Below, in pieces: positions 53,780 to 63,233 of a stretch of 64,000 nucleotides of DNA. Within the stretch, counting starts at the first letter, position 1, and each line of letters begins with the position of its first letter. The notes below the pieces were generated by a model. It worked only from the letters and a program-made list of their open reading frames with translations. It had not been told where the DNA came from and ran no database searches. The stretch comes from Marinobacter psychrophilus (GTDB taxonomy: Bacteria; Pseudomonadota; Gammaproteobacteria; Pseudomonadales; Oleiphilaceae), in the NCBI RefSeq assembly GCF_001043175.1, contig NZ_CP011494.1, positions 2,294,001 to 2,358,000 on the forward strand, read 5' to 3'. Made by a program: the position numbers and the translations under genes.

Positions 53780-56388
53780 GCGACCGCCCCCTCTGCCTCA
53801 AGGAAATCCTGAGCAAAGCGCTGCAATACACCGCCGGCTTCAAACACAGACACTTCGTCTGCGGTGTCCAGGCGGCAGGTTACAGGTACGTTCAGGGTTT
53901 CGCCGTTGGTGCGGTGAATAACCAGAGTCATGTCGGAACGTGGGCTCATATCGCCTTCTACGTCGTAGGTTTCGGTGCCGTCCAGCTTCAGGGTCAAGCG
54001 GGTGGTACCCGGTTTAAATTCCAGTGGCAGCACGCCCATGCCCACCAGATTGGTACGGTGGATGCGTTCAAAGCCTTCAGCGGCAATGGCTTCTACGCCA
54101 GCTAATCGCACGCCTTTGGCGGCCCAGTCGCGGGAGGAACCCTGGCCATAGTCGGCGCCGGCCACGATGATCAGCGGCTGCTTGCGTTCCATGTAGGTTT
54201 CAATGGCTTCCCACATGCGCAGGTTTTTGCCTTCCGGCTCCACACGGGCCATGGAACCCTGGATAATCTCGCCTTTCTCGTCCCGTACCATTTCGTTCAT
54301 CAGCTTGGGGTTGGCAAAGGTGGCGCGCTGGGCGGTCAGATGGTCCCCGCGATGGGTTGCGTAGGAGTTGAAATCTTCCTCTGGCAGGCCCATTTTGTGC
54401 AGGTATTCACCGGCAGCGCTGTCCATCATGATGGCGTTAGACGGCGATAGGTGATCGGTGGTGATGTTATCCGGCAGAATCGCCAGTGGGCGCATGCCTT
54501 TCATGGTGCGTTCGGCTGCCAGTGCGCCTTCCCAGTATGGCGGGCGACGAATATAGGTGCTCTTCGGGCGCCAGTCATACAGGGGGCTTTCGGCTTCTTC
54601 GAACGCGCCCAGATCAAACATCGGGATGTACACCTGTTTGAACTGTTCGGGCTTAACGCTGGATTTTACGATGACGTCGATTTCTTCATCGCTTGGCCAG
54701 ATGTCTTTCAGGGTAACCGGGTTGCCGTCTTTGTCTTTGGCCAGGACGTCTTTTTCGATGTCAAAACGCACGGTACCGGCGATGGCGTAAGCCACAACTA
54801 AGGGCGGCGATGCCAGGAATGCTTGCTTGGCATACGGATGTATACGGCCGTCGAAGTTACGGTTACCCGACAGTACCGCGGTGGAGTAAAGGTCGCGGTC
54901 GATAATTTCTTTCTGGATTTTCGGATCCAAAGCGCCAGACATGCCGTTGCAAGTGGTGCAAGCGTAGCCGACGATACCAAAGCCCAGCTTTTCCATTTCT
55001 TTCAGCAGGCCAGCTTCTTCCAGATACAAGCGGGCGACTTTGGAACCCGGTGCAAAGGAAGATTTCACCCAAGGCTTACGCACCAGACCCAGCTCGTTGG
55101 CTTTTTTCGCAATCAGGCCAGCAGCGACCACGTTGCGGGGGTTTGAGGTATTGGTGCAGGAGGTAATCGCGGCGATGATCACCGCGCCGTCTGGCATTTT
55201 GCCTTCGGCTTCTTCCGCCAAGGCCCTTTCCAGATTACCGGCAATGCCCTGGGCGTGCAGATCGCTGGTCGCTACGCGGCGATGAGGGCTAGAAGGGCCA
55301 GCCACGTTGCGCACAACGGTGGACAGGTCAAATTCCAGCACCCGCTCGTATTCCGCTTCGACCAGCGCGTCGGCCCACAAGCCAGTGTGCTTGGCGTAGG
55401 TTTCTACTAATGCAATCTGCTCTGGCTCACGACCGGTCAGCCTCAAATAATCGATGGTTTGCTGGTCGATGTAGAACATGCCGGCAGAAGCACCAAATTC
55501 CGGGGTCATGTTGGAAATGGTGGCACGGTCGCCGATAGTCAGACTTTCCGCGCCTTCGCCAAAGAATTCCAGGTAGGCGGAAACCACACGCTCTTTACGT
55601 AGAAATTCGGTAATGGCCAACACGATATCAGTCGCGGTGATGCCCGGCTGGCGCTTGCCAGTGAGTTTTACACCAATAATGTCGGGCACCCGCATCATGG
55701 ATGGGCGGCCGAGCATGACGGTTTCTGCTTCAAGACCACCCACGCCAATGGCAATTACGCCCAGGCAGTCGATGTGCGGGGTGTGGCTGTCGGTGCCGAC
55801 GCAGGTGTCCGGAAAGGCAACGCCGTCACGGGACTGGATCACCGGAGACATTTTTTCCAGGTTAATCTGATGCATGATGCCGTTACCGGCAGGAATCACG
55901 TCAACGTTTTTAAAGGCGGTTTTTGTCCACTCGATGAAGTGGAAACGGTCATCGTTGCGGCGATCTTCGATGACGCGGTTTTTATCGAATGCGTCTGGGT
56001 CAAAACCCGCAGCTTCTACCGCCAGGGAGTGGTCCACAATCAGCTGGGTAGGTACCACCGGGTTTACTTTTGCTGGGTCACCGCCTTTTAGGGCGATGGC
56101 ATCGCGCAGACCCGCCAGGTCAACCAGAGCGGTGGTACCCAGGATGTCGTGGGTGACGACGCGGGCCGGGTACCAGGGGAAATCCAGGTCTTGCTTGCGT
56201 TCGATAAACTGCTTCAGTGATTCGGTGAGCATGTCGGGTTCGCCACGGCGAATCAGTTGCTCGGCTAAAACGCGGGAGGTGTACGGCAGTTTGGCGTAGG
56301 CGCCAGGCTGTATGTCTTCGATGGCCTGGCGGGTGTCGAAATAGTCCAGGCTGGTGCCTGGCAGGTTTTTGCGGTAGTGGGTGTTCAT
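53776..56388 (-). CDS. acnD: Fe/S-dependent 2-methylisocitrate dehydratase
   Basis: 870 residues, aconitase fold. [4Fe-4S] ligand cysteines: the first in SCTNTSNP, and the C-T-T-C pair in YACTTCNGMSGALD. DSHTPHIDCLGVIAIGVGG, PLAILPDNITTDHLSPSNAI and GADYGQGSSRDWAAKGVRLAGVEAIAAEGFERIHRTNLVGMGVLPLEF-type motifs (shown here only in part) are all present. It converts 2-methylcitrate to the unsaturated acid together with PrpF. Two palindromic repeats separate it from prpC. Confidence 0.94.
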   Translation of the reverse strand: MNTHYRKNLPGTSLDYFDTRQAIEDIQPGAYAKLPYTSRVLAEQLIRRGEPDMLTESLKQFIERKQDLDFPWYPARVVTHDILGTTALVDLAGLRDAIALKGGDPAKVNPVVPTQLIVDHSLAVEAAGFDPDAFDKNRVIEDRRNDDRFHFIEWTKTAFKNVDVIPAGNGIMHQINLEKMSPVIQSRDGVAFPDTCVGTDSHTPHIDCLGVIAIGVGGLEAETVMLGRPSMMRVPDIIGVKLTGKRQPGITATDIVLAITEFLRKERVVSAYLEFFGEGAESLTIGDRATISNMTPEFGASAGMFYIDQQTIDYLRLTGREPEQIALVETYAKHTGLWADALVEAEYERVLEFDLSTVVRNVAGPSSPHRRVATSDLHAQGIAGNLERALAEEAEGKMPDGAVIIAAITSCTNTSNPRNVVAAGLIAKKANELGLVRKPWVKSSFAPGSKVARLYLEEAGLLKEMEKLGFGIVGYACTTCNGMSGALDPKIQKEIIDRDLYSTAVLSGNRNFDGRIHPYAKQAFLASPPLVVAYAIAGTVRFDIEKDVLAKDKDGNPVTLKDIWPSDEEIDVIVKSSVKPEQFKQVYIPMFDLGAFEEAESPLYDWRPKSTYIRRPPYWEGALAAERTMKGMRPLAILPDNITTDHLSPSNAIMMDSAAGEYLHKMGLPEEDFNSYATHRGDHLTAQRATFANPKLMNEMVRDEKGEIIQGSMARVEPEGKNLRMWEAIETYMERKQPLIIVAGADYGQGSSRDWAAKGVRLAGVEAIAAEGFERIHRTNLVGMGVLPLEFKPGTTRLTLKLDGTETYDVEGDMSPRSDMTLVIHRTNGETLNVPVTCRLDTADEVSVFEAGGVLQRFAQDFLEAEGAVA

Positions 56389-56416
56389 ATTTTGGGCTCT
56401 CTACGCAACAGATGTT

Positions 56417-56441
56417 GAGGACAGAATTTAATTCTGTCCTC
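56417..56441. repeat. 25-bp palindrome, prpC-acnD gap (first)
   Basis: AGGACAGAATT-AATTCTGTCCT-type inverted repeat, a variant of the GGGACAGATTT family. Confidence 0.6.
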
Positions 56442-56457
56442 CGGCTGGTCTCGATAT

Positions 56458-56482
56458 AAGGGACGGATTTCAAATCCGTCCC
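56458..56482. repeat. 25-bp palindrome, prpC-acnD gap (second)
   Basis: AAGGGACGGATTT, one base, AAATCCGTCCCTT: perfect. The A-to-G change at one arm is matched by T-to-C in the other, so symmetry is kept. Confidence 0.65.
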
Positions 56483-56492
56483 TTATCTGGCG

Positions 56493-57620
56493 CTAGCGCT
56501 TTTCGATCGGCAGCCATTCGGCGTGTTCGGGGCCGGTGTATTCCGCACTCGGGCGAATGATACGGTTGTTGGCGCGCTGCTCTTTAACGTGCGCGGTCCA
56601 GCCGGACACCCGTGACATCACAAAAATAGGCGTGAACAGTCCAGTAGGAATGCCCATGAAGTGGTAAGTAGAGGCGTGAAAGAAGTCGGCGTTGCAGAAC
56701 AGCTTCTTCTCGCGCCACATGACTTCTTCACAGCGCACAGATACCGGATAGAGCACGGTATCGTTCACTTCTTTCGACAGTTTTTCGGCCCATTTTTTAA
56801 TGATTACGTTGCGCGGGTCGGAGTCGCTGTAAACCGCATGGCCGAAGCCCATGATTTTTTCTTTGCGTTGTAACATACCCATCAAGCCGTCTTCGGCTTC
56901 TTCCGGGGTCTTGAATTTCTGGATCAGTTCCATCGCCGCTTCGTTGGCGCCGCCGTGCAGCGGGCCACGCAAGGTACCAATGGCGCCAGTTACGCAGCTG
57001 TGGATGTCAGACAAGGTAGAGGCACAAACGCGCGCAGCGAAGGTAGACGCGTTGAATTCGTGCTCGGCGTACAGAATCAGGGAAACGTTCATCACCCGTT
57101 CGTGCAGCTCGCTTGGCTTTTTGCCGTGCAGCAACTCTAAGAAGTGGCCGCCGATGGAATCGGAGCTACTGTTGGTATCAATGCGCACACCTTTGTGGGC
57201 AAAGCTGTACCAGTAATTGATGATACTTGGGAACACAGCCAGCAGTCGGTCGATTTTGTCGTCTTGCTCACTGAAGTTTTGCTCGGTTTCCAGGTTGCCC
57301 AGCATCGAGCAGCCGGTGCGCATCACATCCATCGGGTGGGCGTCTTTGGGGATATTTTCCAGCACGGTTTTCAGTGCGTCTGGCAGCGTGCGCAGGCTTT
57401 TAAGTTTGGCTTTGTAGGCGTCCAGTTCCTGCTGGTTTGGCAGCTTGCCTTGCAACAGCAGATAGGCCACTTCTTCGAACTGGGCGTTGTCTGCCAGGTC
57501 GCTAATGTCGTAGCCGCAATAGGTGAGGCCGGTTCCGGTTAGGCCGACGGTGCAGAGTGCGGTTTCACCGGCTACTTGTCCGCGCAGTCCTGCGCCACTT
57601 AATTTTTTTGCTTCAGCCAT
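56493..57620 (-). CDS. prpC: 2-methylcitrate synthase
   Basis: 375 residues, citrate-synthase fold of the short type I/methylcitrate kind. TGLTYCGYDISDLA near the N-terminus, then GPLHGGANEAAMELI (first catalytic His region), MGFGHAVYSDSDPR (second His) and FTPIFVMSRVSGWTAHVKEQR (Asp/Arg region). It condenses propionyl-CoA with oxaloacetate. It lies between palindrome clusters on both sides. Confidence 0.94.
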   Translation of the reverse strand: MAEAKKLSGAGLRGQVAGETALCTVGLTGTGLTYCGYDISDLADNAQFEEVAYLLLQGKLPNQQELDAYKAKLKSLRTLPDALKTVLENIPKDAHPMDVMRTGCSMLGNLETEQNFSEQDDKIDRLLAVFPSIINYWYSFAHKGVRIDTNSSSDSIGGHFLELLHGKKPSELHERVMNVSLILYAEHEFNASTFAARVCASTLSDIHSCVTGAIGTLRGPLHGGANEAAMELIQKFKTPEEAEDGLMGMLQRKEKIMGFGHAVYSDSDPRNVIIKKWAEKLSKEVNDTVLYPVSVRCEEVMWREKKLFCNADFFHASTYHFMGIPTGLFTPIFVMSRVSGWTAHVKEQRANNRIIRPSAEYTGPEHAEWLPIEKR

Positions 57621-57640
57621 GGGTGCTTTTCCTTAAAACC

Positions 57641-57665
57641 GGGGACAGATTTAAAATCTGTCCCC
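57641..57665. repeat. 25-bp palindrome, prpB-prpC gap (first)
   Basis: GGGGACAGATTT, one base, AAATCTGTCCCC: perfect and nearly identical to the site at 683. Confidence 0.65.
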
Positions 57666-57679
57666 TAATTTGTTATACC

Positions 57680-57704
57680 GGGGACAGACCTAAGGTCTGT
57701 CCCC
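57680..57704. repeat. 25-bp palindrome, prpB-prpC gap (second)
   Basis: GGGGACAGACCT, one base, AGGTCTGTCCCC: perfect, with the centre changed in both arms (ATTT to ACCT and its complement). Confidence 0.65.
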
Positions 57705-57716
57705 TATTGTCAGGTC

Positions 57717-57741
57717 GGGGACGGATTTTAAATTCGTCCCC
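57717..57741. repeat. 25-bp palindrome, prpB-prpC gap (third)
   Basis: GGGGACGGATTTT then AAATTCGTCCCC: the outer arms pair, with a small mismatch inside. Confidence 0.55.
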
Positions 57742-57754
57742 TACTCTTTCTCTC

Positions 57755-58645
57755 TCAGCCTTTGGACTGCTGGAAAAGCTGGTCAAGCTTCTGTTCGAAA
57801 TCGTGGTAGTTCAGGTAGTCGTATAGTTCCATGCGGGTTTGCATCAGGTCGATTACATCTTTCTGGTCGCCCTTCTCCAGAATGTCTTGGTAAACTGTTA
57901 CGGCGGCTTTGTTCATGGCGCGGAAGGCGCTCAGTGGGTAAAGCACCATGCTGGCACCGGCGTCGCCCAGCTCTTTGCGGTTGTACAGCGGCGTAGCGCC
58001 AAATTCGGTGATGTTAGCCAGCAGCGGCACATTGCCCAGGGCTGCAGAGAAGGCTTTGTAGTGTTCCAGCTCGTTTACGGCTTCAGCGAAGATGCCGTCG
58101 GCACCGGCTTCTATATAAGCTTTGGCGCGATCAATGGCGGCTTCCAGGCCTTCTTTCTGGAACGAATCGGTACGGGCCATGATGAAGAAGTCTCTGTCGG
58201 CGCGGGCGTCAACGGCTGCTTTTATGCGGTCTACCATTTCTTCTTTGGAGACAATTTCTTTGTTCGGGCGGTGGCCACAGCGTTTCTGGGCCACCTGGTC
58301 TTCAAGGTGAACGGCGGCTGCACCGGCTTTTTCCATTTGCTGAATGGTACGGCCAATGTTGAATGCGCCACCCCAACCGGTGTCTATGTCTACCAGCAGC
58401 GGAATATCCGTAGCGGCGGTAATACGGCGCACGTCTTCTACTACGTCGTTCAGACTGGTCATGCCCAGATCTGGCAAGCCATAGGAGGCGTTTGCAACAC
58501 CGCCACCAGACAGGTAAATAGCCTGGTGCCCCACCCGCTCGGCCATCATGGCCGCGTAGGCGTTGATGGTACCAACAATCTGCAGGGGCTTGTTGTCGTT
58601 CAGGGCTTTACGAAAACGGGCACCCGGGGAAAGTTTGCTGGACAT
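57755..58645 (-). CDS. prpB: 2-methylisocitrate lyase
   Basis: 296 residues, isocitrate-lyase superfamily TIM barrel. [68 protein letters not shown] (the K-R-C-G-H active-site loop) and MARTDSF. Splits 2-methylisocitrate to pyruvate and succinate. GGAGGC precedes its ATG. First enzyme gene after the regulator; the 45-base gap has no operator. Confidence 0.94.
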   Translation of the reverse strand: MSSKLSPGARFRKALNDNKPLQIVGTINAYAAMMAERVGHQAIYLSGGGVANASYGLPDLGMTSLNDVVEDVRRITAATDIPLLVDIDTGWGGAFNIGRTIQQMEKAGAAAVHLEDQVAQKRCGHRPNKEIVSKEEMVDRIKAAVDARADRDFFIMARTDSFQKEGLEAAIDRAKAYIEAGADGIFAEAVNELEHYKAFSAALGNVPLLANITEFGATPLYNRKELGDAGASMVLYPLSAFRAMNKAAVTVYQDILEKGDQKDVIDLMQTRMELYDYLNYHDFEQKLDQLFQQSKG

Positions 58646-58690
58646 GGTGTTGCCTCCTTTGGATAAAGATGACGATGGTTTGCTGATGGG

Positions 58691-59371
58691 TTAAATGGTC
58701 AGTTCGCCGTCGCGGATTTTTTGTTCAATGTTTTTTCGTGCTGCGTGAATGTGGCGTTTCATCAGAAATTCCGCCAAGTCGCCATCTCGGCTGGCAATGG
58801 CATCAACAATATTGCGATGCTCGCCCAGCGCCATGTGCGGGCGTCCGGCCGAGGTGCTTAAACGGTAGCGGTACATGCGCACCATGTAGTATAGGTCGCC
58901 CAGGAGCATTTGAGTCAGCTTGGTGTTGCGGCTGCCAGTGGCGATGCGGTGATGAAAATCGTAGTCGCCCTCAGCCTGGTAGTACGCCTGGCCCTGGGCT
59001 TGTTCGATCATGGTTTCGTGGGTGTCGAGGGTGGCACGCAAGGCGGCAATTTCTGCATCTGTCATGCGTTCGGCGGCCTGCCGTGCGGCCAGGCCTTCCA
59101 TCAGTTCGCGTATGCGATAGAGCTCTATTAACTCGTCGGCGCTTACGGCGACCACTTTCACCCCTGCGTGGGGGCGGCGTACCAGCAAGCCCCGGGATTC
59201 CAGGCGTCCCAACGCTTCGCGCAGCGGCCCGCGGGTTAAATGAAAGCGGGAGCAGAGCTCAACTTCACCGATTTTTTCGCCCGGGATTAGGTCGCCTTTC
59301 ACAATCGCCGTTTGTAGACAATCGAAGGCTTCATCGGCACGAGTATAGACTTGCGAGACGGTTTCCAACAT
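58691..59371 (-). CDS. GntR-family (FCD) regulator of the prp operon
   Basis: 226 residues. Winged helix at about 10-80 (AIVKGDLIPGEKIGEVELCSRFHLTRGPLREALGRLESRGLLV) and an FCD effector domain from about 95 (ELYRIRELMEGLAARQAAERM, with the DYDFHHRIATGSRN metal/ligand site). Position at the head of prpBC-acnD-prpF-D matches regulators of the methylcitrate cycle in this group. Two operator-like inverted repeats flank its promoter, so it probably represses itself and the operon. The effector may be 2-methylcitrate, by analogy only. Confidence 0.88.
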   Translation of the reverse strand: MLETVSQVYTRADEAFDCLQTAIVKGDLIPGEKIGEVELCSRFHLTRGPLREALGRLESRGLLVRRPHAGVKVVAVSADELIELYRIRELMEGLAARQAAERMTDAEIAALRATLDTHETMIEQAQGQAYYQAEGDYDFHHRIATGSRNTKLTQMLLGDLYYMVRMYRYRLSTSAGRPHMALGEHRNIVDAIASRDGDLAEFLMKRHIHAARKNIEQKIRDGELTI

Positions 59372-59387
59372 GCTTTGTTAACAATCC
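59372..59387. promoter_or_regulatory. Operator candidate 1 for the GntR regulator
   Basis: GCTTTGTTAACAATCC; the core TTGTTAACAA is a perfect palindrome. It touches the gntR start codon and shares the ACAATCC arm with the site at 59423. Confidence 0.55.
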
Positions 59388-59403
59388 TAAGAATAATGAT
59401 GCG

Positions 59404-59432
59404 AAATTACGCGCCATCACGCGGATTGTCAA
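59404..59432 (-). promoter_or_regulatory. Sigma-70 promoter of the gntR-prp operon
   Basis: On minus: TTGACA (59432-59427), 17 bases, TAATTT (59409-59404). The -35 box lies inside operator 2. Confidence 0.65.
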
Positions 59433-59438
59433 CAATCC
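59423..59438. promoter_or_regulatory. Operator candidate 2 for the GntR regulator
   Basis: GGATTGTCAACAATCC: inverted repeat GGATTGT-NN-ACAATCC, the kind bound by FCD-type GntR proteins. It overlaps the -35 box, and its start is 51 bases (about five turns) from operator 1. Confidence 0.65.
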
Positions 59439-59466
59439 TTCAGTATAAGACACTCTATCGGACGTA

Positions 59467-61056
59467 TTACAGTTCCAAAAACCGAGCTTGCTCGCTCGCT
59501 GGCGGCGGCGTGTACTGGTAAAGCCACATTTCTGAGACCGGTTGCCCGCTGAGCGTCAGCTGCAGACGGATGTCGACGGGATCACCCGATTCACCGGGCA
59601 CCAAATCAAACATTGCGCGGTAGCCCTTAATCGAGTCCAGAGGGCGTACAGACGCTATTTCTACCTTGCCACTGCTGGTTGTAATGGCAACTTCCAGCTC
59701 GGCATCGGCCGCCAACATGCTCAAACCACCACCACCAAAATCGATCGCAAACCGCCAGGAAAATACCTCCCGCTGCTGGCCTATAACGCCGCCAAGCCCG
59801 GTACGGGTGGCCTGCACTTGCGCCAACTTGTCTGGCTGCACCGGTGGCTGTTCACCCCAAGTTAGAATGTAGGAAAACAGGTGTTCTTTGCCAACAGCCA
59901 AAGGCTTTTGCGGATTCCAGAATGCCACGATATTGTCGAATGTTTCGTTTCCGGTGGGGATTTCAGTGAGCATTACCTGCCCTGGGCCCCAATCTCCTTT
60001 TGGCGTAATCCAGGCGCTTGGCCGGCGATTGTAGAACACGCCGTCGTCTTGGTAGTGCTCAAAGTTACGGTCGCGTTGCAACAGGCCAAAGCCTTTCAGG
60101 TTATTGTCAACAAAACTGCTGACATGCACGTTGCGGGGGTTCATCAACGGCCGCCACAGCCATTCGTTGTTGCCGTTTTGAATCGCCAGGCCATCTGAGT
60201 CGTGAATTTCCGGACGCCAGTCGTACGCCATACGGCGATCGTTTTCGCCCATTTGGTACATGCTGGTTAACGGCGCAATGCCCACCCGTTCGATGGCTTT
60301 TCGCGGGTAGAGCGCCACATCCACGTCCATCACTGTATTTTGCCCAGGCTGAATACGGAAGGCATAGGCGCCGGTAACGCTGGGAGAATCCAGTAAAGCC
60401 CAGACGGTGACAAAGTCCTGGCCGGGGGCCGGTTTCTCTAGCCAGAAGGTGGTGAAGTCGGGGAATTCTTCTTCTCTGCTCATGCCCGTGTCTACGGCCA
60501 GGCCGCGGGCAGACAAACCGTACTGCATGGATTCGCCCACCGCACGGAAGTAACTAGCACCCAGAAAAGACGCCAGATCTAATTGAAAATTGGTGTAGAA
60601 GTGCAAGCGAAAGCCGGCGTAACCGAGATTCGATTCCAAGTTACCCAGTGCCTGTTTGCCGCTGTAGTCGAAGTTGCTTTGACGATATTCCAAGGCTCGG
60701 GCGATACCGCCGTCCACTTCGAATATTTGCACTGGTTTTTTGAAGTACAAGCCAAGATGGAAAAGCTGCACCTGAAACAATAAATCGTCGCTGCGCCAGA
60801 GCGCATCCTGGGGCTTGAAGCGAATGGCTTGGTAGTCATCCCAGCTTAAGGTGTTCAGGCTTGCGGGGATGCCGCTGGCTTGCGGTTGGTAGGCTTTGTT
60901 GGCCAGATGGCGGGCATGGCCTTTGAGCCAGGCGTAATCAAAAGACCCGCTGCGTTTTGTGCTGCGAGCCACTTCACCCGCTTGCAGCAAGGCCGGTATG
61001 GGTAACACGCCTAAAACAGCAGCAGATACGGCTTTTAGAAGAGAGCGACGGCGCAT
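59467..61056 (-). CDS. opgD: Periplasmic glucan biosynthesis protein OpgD
   Basis: 529 residues, MdoG/OpgG family. The start is a Tat signal (M-R-R-R-S-L-L-K, hydrophobic core to about 26), which separates OpgD from the Sec-exported OpgG. Family stretches: FDYAWLKGHARHLANKAYQ, FQVQLFHLGLYF, FYNRRPSAWITPKGDWGPGQ and VMLTEIPTGNETFDN. It acts on osmoregulated periplasmic glucan structure after synthesis. It is the last gene of the opg set, about 100 bases after opgH. Confidence 0.9.
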   Translation of the reverse strand: MRRRSLLKAVSAAVLGVLPIPALLQAGEVARSTKRSGSFDYAWLKGHARHLANKAYQPQASGIPASLNTLSWDDYQAIRFKPQDALWRSDDLLFQVQLFHLGLYFKKPVQIFEVDGGIARALEYRQSNFDYSGKQALGNLESNLGYAGFRLHFYTNFQLDLASFLGASYFRAVGESMQYGLSARGLAVDTGMSREEEFPDFTTFWLEKPAPGQDFVTVWALLDSPSVTGAYAFRIQPGQNTVMDVDVALYPRKAIERVGIAPLTSMYQMGENDRRMAYDWRPEIHDSDGLAIQNGNNEWLWRPLMNPRNVHVSSFVDNNLKGFGLLQRDRNFEHYQDDGVFYNRRPSAWITPKGDWGPGQVMLTEIPTGNETFDNIVAFWNPQKPLAVGKEHLFSYILTWGEQPPVQPDKLAQVQATRTGLGGVIGQQREVFSWRFAIDFGGGGLSMLAADAELEVAITTSSGKVEIASVRPLDSIKGYRAMFDLVPGESGDPVDIRLQLTLSGQPVSEMWLYQYTPPPASEQARFLEL

Positions 61057-61154
61057 TATTAAACCTCAAAAGTCATCTTGGTCGGTTGTCGATGTTCTGT
61101 TGTTGATCGATGGTCAGTTGTTGGTTGAGTTCGTTATTCTTCACTATCCATTTG

Positions 61155-63233
61155 TCAAAGACGGGCGATCGCCTGGCCCCAATAACTTTCCGTTGGCGCG
61201 ATCCAGGCGCGGCGATGAAGCTCGGCCAGGGCCACTCGGTCTTGACACAATTCGCTGATTTGTTTTTTATTCAATGCCGCCGGGCCGGTGCGGATGCATT
61301 GGTCCACCAGGCTGTTGAGCCTTACGGCTCGCCTGGAATGGCGGTCCGGCCTGGCCAGCGCCAGTTGTTGCTGGTGAACCAGCGGCACCAGAACGGCCTG
61401 TTCAAAGCGGCCAATACTCCAGGGGCTGGCCGGCTGGGCTCGATTCTCGGCGGCGTTTTTCAGCAAAGGCAACGGTGCCAGCTCTTCAGGAATCAGTAGC
61501 AGCCCGGCGCGGCGTATGGCTTGACCGACTCTGACCCGGCTAAGCAGCACCGAGGTGGGCGCGGCAAGTATTAAAGGCACAGCAACAGGCAGAGACCAAA
61601 TGAAAAAACTGACATCTAACCACCAGGCGAACACCGCCCAGCTACCGCCCATTATTAATCCCGGTGCCTGGGTTATTAACGCCTCGCGCCAGCCGGTTTC
61701 TTCCGTGCGATTTTGCCCGGCCCAGCTTAGGGAGACGTTTAACAAAGACGCGATTACGAACCGGCTGTGAGCCAGCATGCGGATGGGTGCCAGTAACACC
61801 GAGAATACAATTTCTACCCACACGCTTAAAAACAGCCGCCAAGGGCCACCGAAGCCTTTGGCTAAGCCATGAATGATGGCGTCGATAATGGCCAGAAATT
61901 TTGGCACGAACAGCAAGGCCAAGGTGCTAAGGGCGAGAGTAAGCGCCCACTCTGGCCGCCATTCCGGCCAGAGTGGGAAGAGCCCTTCGTGGCCGGCAGG
62001 AAAATACTCGATGGGCGACAACGTTAACTCCGCGGCAGCCACTGTGGTTAACGCCAGAAACGCTAGCCACAAGGGCGAAGCCACGTAGGCCATTATGCCG
62101 TTGAGGAACGCCATGCGGTGCGCCAAACAGATGCGGCGGCCAAAACACAGAATCCACAGGTGCTGCAGATTGCCTTTGGCCCAGCGATTGTCACGTGACA
62201 GTTCATCCGCCAGCGTGGGCGGTGACTCTTCAAAACTTTCGCCCAAACCGGGTTCCAGCCAGACTTCGTAACCGGCGCGGCCAATATAGGCAGCCTCGAC
62301 AAAATCGTGGCTCATGATCGGCCCTTCAAACACCCCAAAGCCACGTAATTTACGCAAACCGCAGTGCTGCATAAACGGCTCTACGCGCAGTATGGCGTTG
62401 TGGCCCCAAAAAGCGGCATGACCCATTTGCACAGCGGCAATGCCCGTCGCAAAGAGTGAGGAATACAGCCGATTGCCAAACTGTTGCAGACGGGCAAACA
62501 GCGACTGGCCGTTAATAATGGAGGGGTTTGTTTGCAGTATTCCAACCTGTGGCTCGCGCTCCATTAACTGAACCATGCGCACGATGGTGCGCCCACTCAT
62601 CAAGCTGTCTGCGTCTAACACCACCATGTATTTGAAGCGCCGGCCCCAACGCCGCAGGAAATCGGCGACGTTGCCGCTTTTATAGTTCAGGTTAACGCCG
62701 CGGCGGCGGTAAAACAGACGGCCGTGGGCACCCAACTCGTCACACAGCTGGTGCCATTTTGCTTGTTCTTCCAACCATATTTCCGGATTCCGGCTGTCTG
62801 ACAGTATGAAAAATTCAAAGTGTTCAATCTGGCCGTTGCACTCCAGCTCGTGATACACCGCTTTCAGTCCGCTAAACGTCCAGTGCACCGGTTCGTGGTA
62901 AACAGGCAGCACAATGGCGGTTTTGACCAGCGGGGTGTTTTCCAGGTCATCGCTGCTGTAACGGTTTAGCAGCGAGTGCTTATCTCCACCCATCAGCCGC
63001 AACACAAATCCAACCACCGCGGTCCAAAAACCTACGGCTATCCAGGCGTAGAGCAATGCAAACAATACCAGCAGGCCAATTTCTACCGCGGTGCCTCCGT
63101 GGTAGGGCATGATCCACAACAAGTAATAGCTGGCTATCGCGGTTTGGCCAAATACCAGCAGCGCCAGCAAGCTGCGCCTTATTCTGGCTACCGTGCGCCA
63201 GCGCCAGAGTTTCTGGGGAGCCCGATCATTCAT
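61155..63233 (-). CDS. opgH: Glucan glucosyltransferase OpgH, short N-terminus
   Basis: 692 residues from ATG at 63233, chosen because QKLWRWRTVARIRR aligns to the start of the E. coli membrane part. Helices near 20-85; GT2 domain with TAIVLPVYHE, FFILSDS, MVVLDADSLMSG, the HDFVEAA region and the RDNRWAKGNLQH (QxxRW-like) motif; further helices to about 580. It makes the beta-1,2 glucan backbone from UDP-glucose. E. coli OpgH is 847 residues, so its ~130-residue N-terminal cytoplasmic extension is absent here. Its start overlaps the upstream small gene by 8 bases. Confidence 0.92.
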   Translation of the reverse strand: MNDRAPQKLWRWRTVARIRRSLLALLVFGQTAIASYYLLWIMPYHGGTAVEIGLLVLFALLYAWIAVGFWTAVVGFVLRLMGGDKHSLLNRYSSDDLENTPLVKTAIVLPVYHEPVHWTFSGLKAVYHELECNGQIEHFEFFILSDSRNPEIWLEEQAKWHQLCDELGAHGRLFYRRRGVNLNYKSGNVADFLRRWGRRFKYMVVLDADSLMSGRTIVRMVQLMEREPQVGILQTNPSIINGQSLFARLQQFGNRLYSSLFATGIAAVQMGHAAFWGHNAILRVEPFMQHCGLRKLRGFGVFEGPIMSHDFVEAAYIGRAGYEVWLEPGLGESFEESPPTLADELSRDNRWAKGNLQHLWILCFGRRICLAHRMAFLNGIMAYVASPLWLAFLALTTVAAAELTLSPIEYFPAGHEGLFPLWPEWRPEWALTLALSTLALLFVPKFLAIIDAIIHGLAKGFGGPWRLFLSVWVEIVFSVLLAPIRMLAHSRFVIASLLNVSLSWAGQNRTEETGWREALITQAPGLIMGGSWAVFAWWLDVSFFIWSLPVAVPLILAAPTSVLLSRVRVGQAIRRAGLLLIPEELAPLPLLKNAAENRAQPASPWSIGRFEQAVLVPLVHQQQLALARPDRHSRRAVRLNSLVDQCIRTGPAALNKKQISELCQDRVALAELHRRAWIAPTESYWGQAIARL

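Noticed and set aside
57839..58666. 275-codon open frame opposite prpB
   Set aside because: Antisense shadow of prpB.
58738..59448. 236-codon open frame opposite the gntR gene
   Set aside because: Antisense shadow; Arg/Pro/Gly-rich composition typical of a wrong frame.
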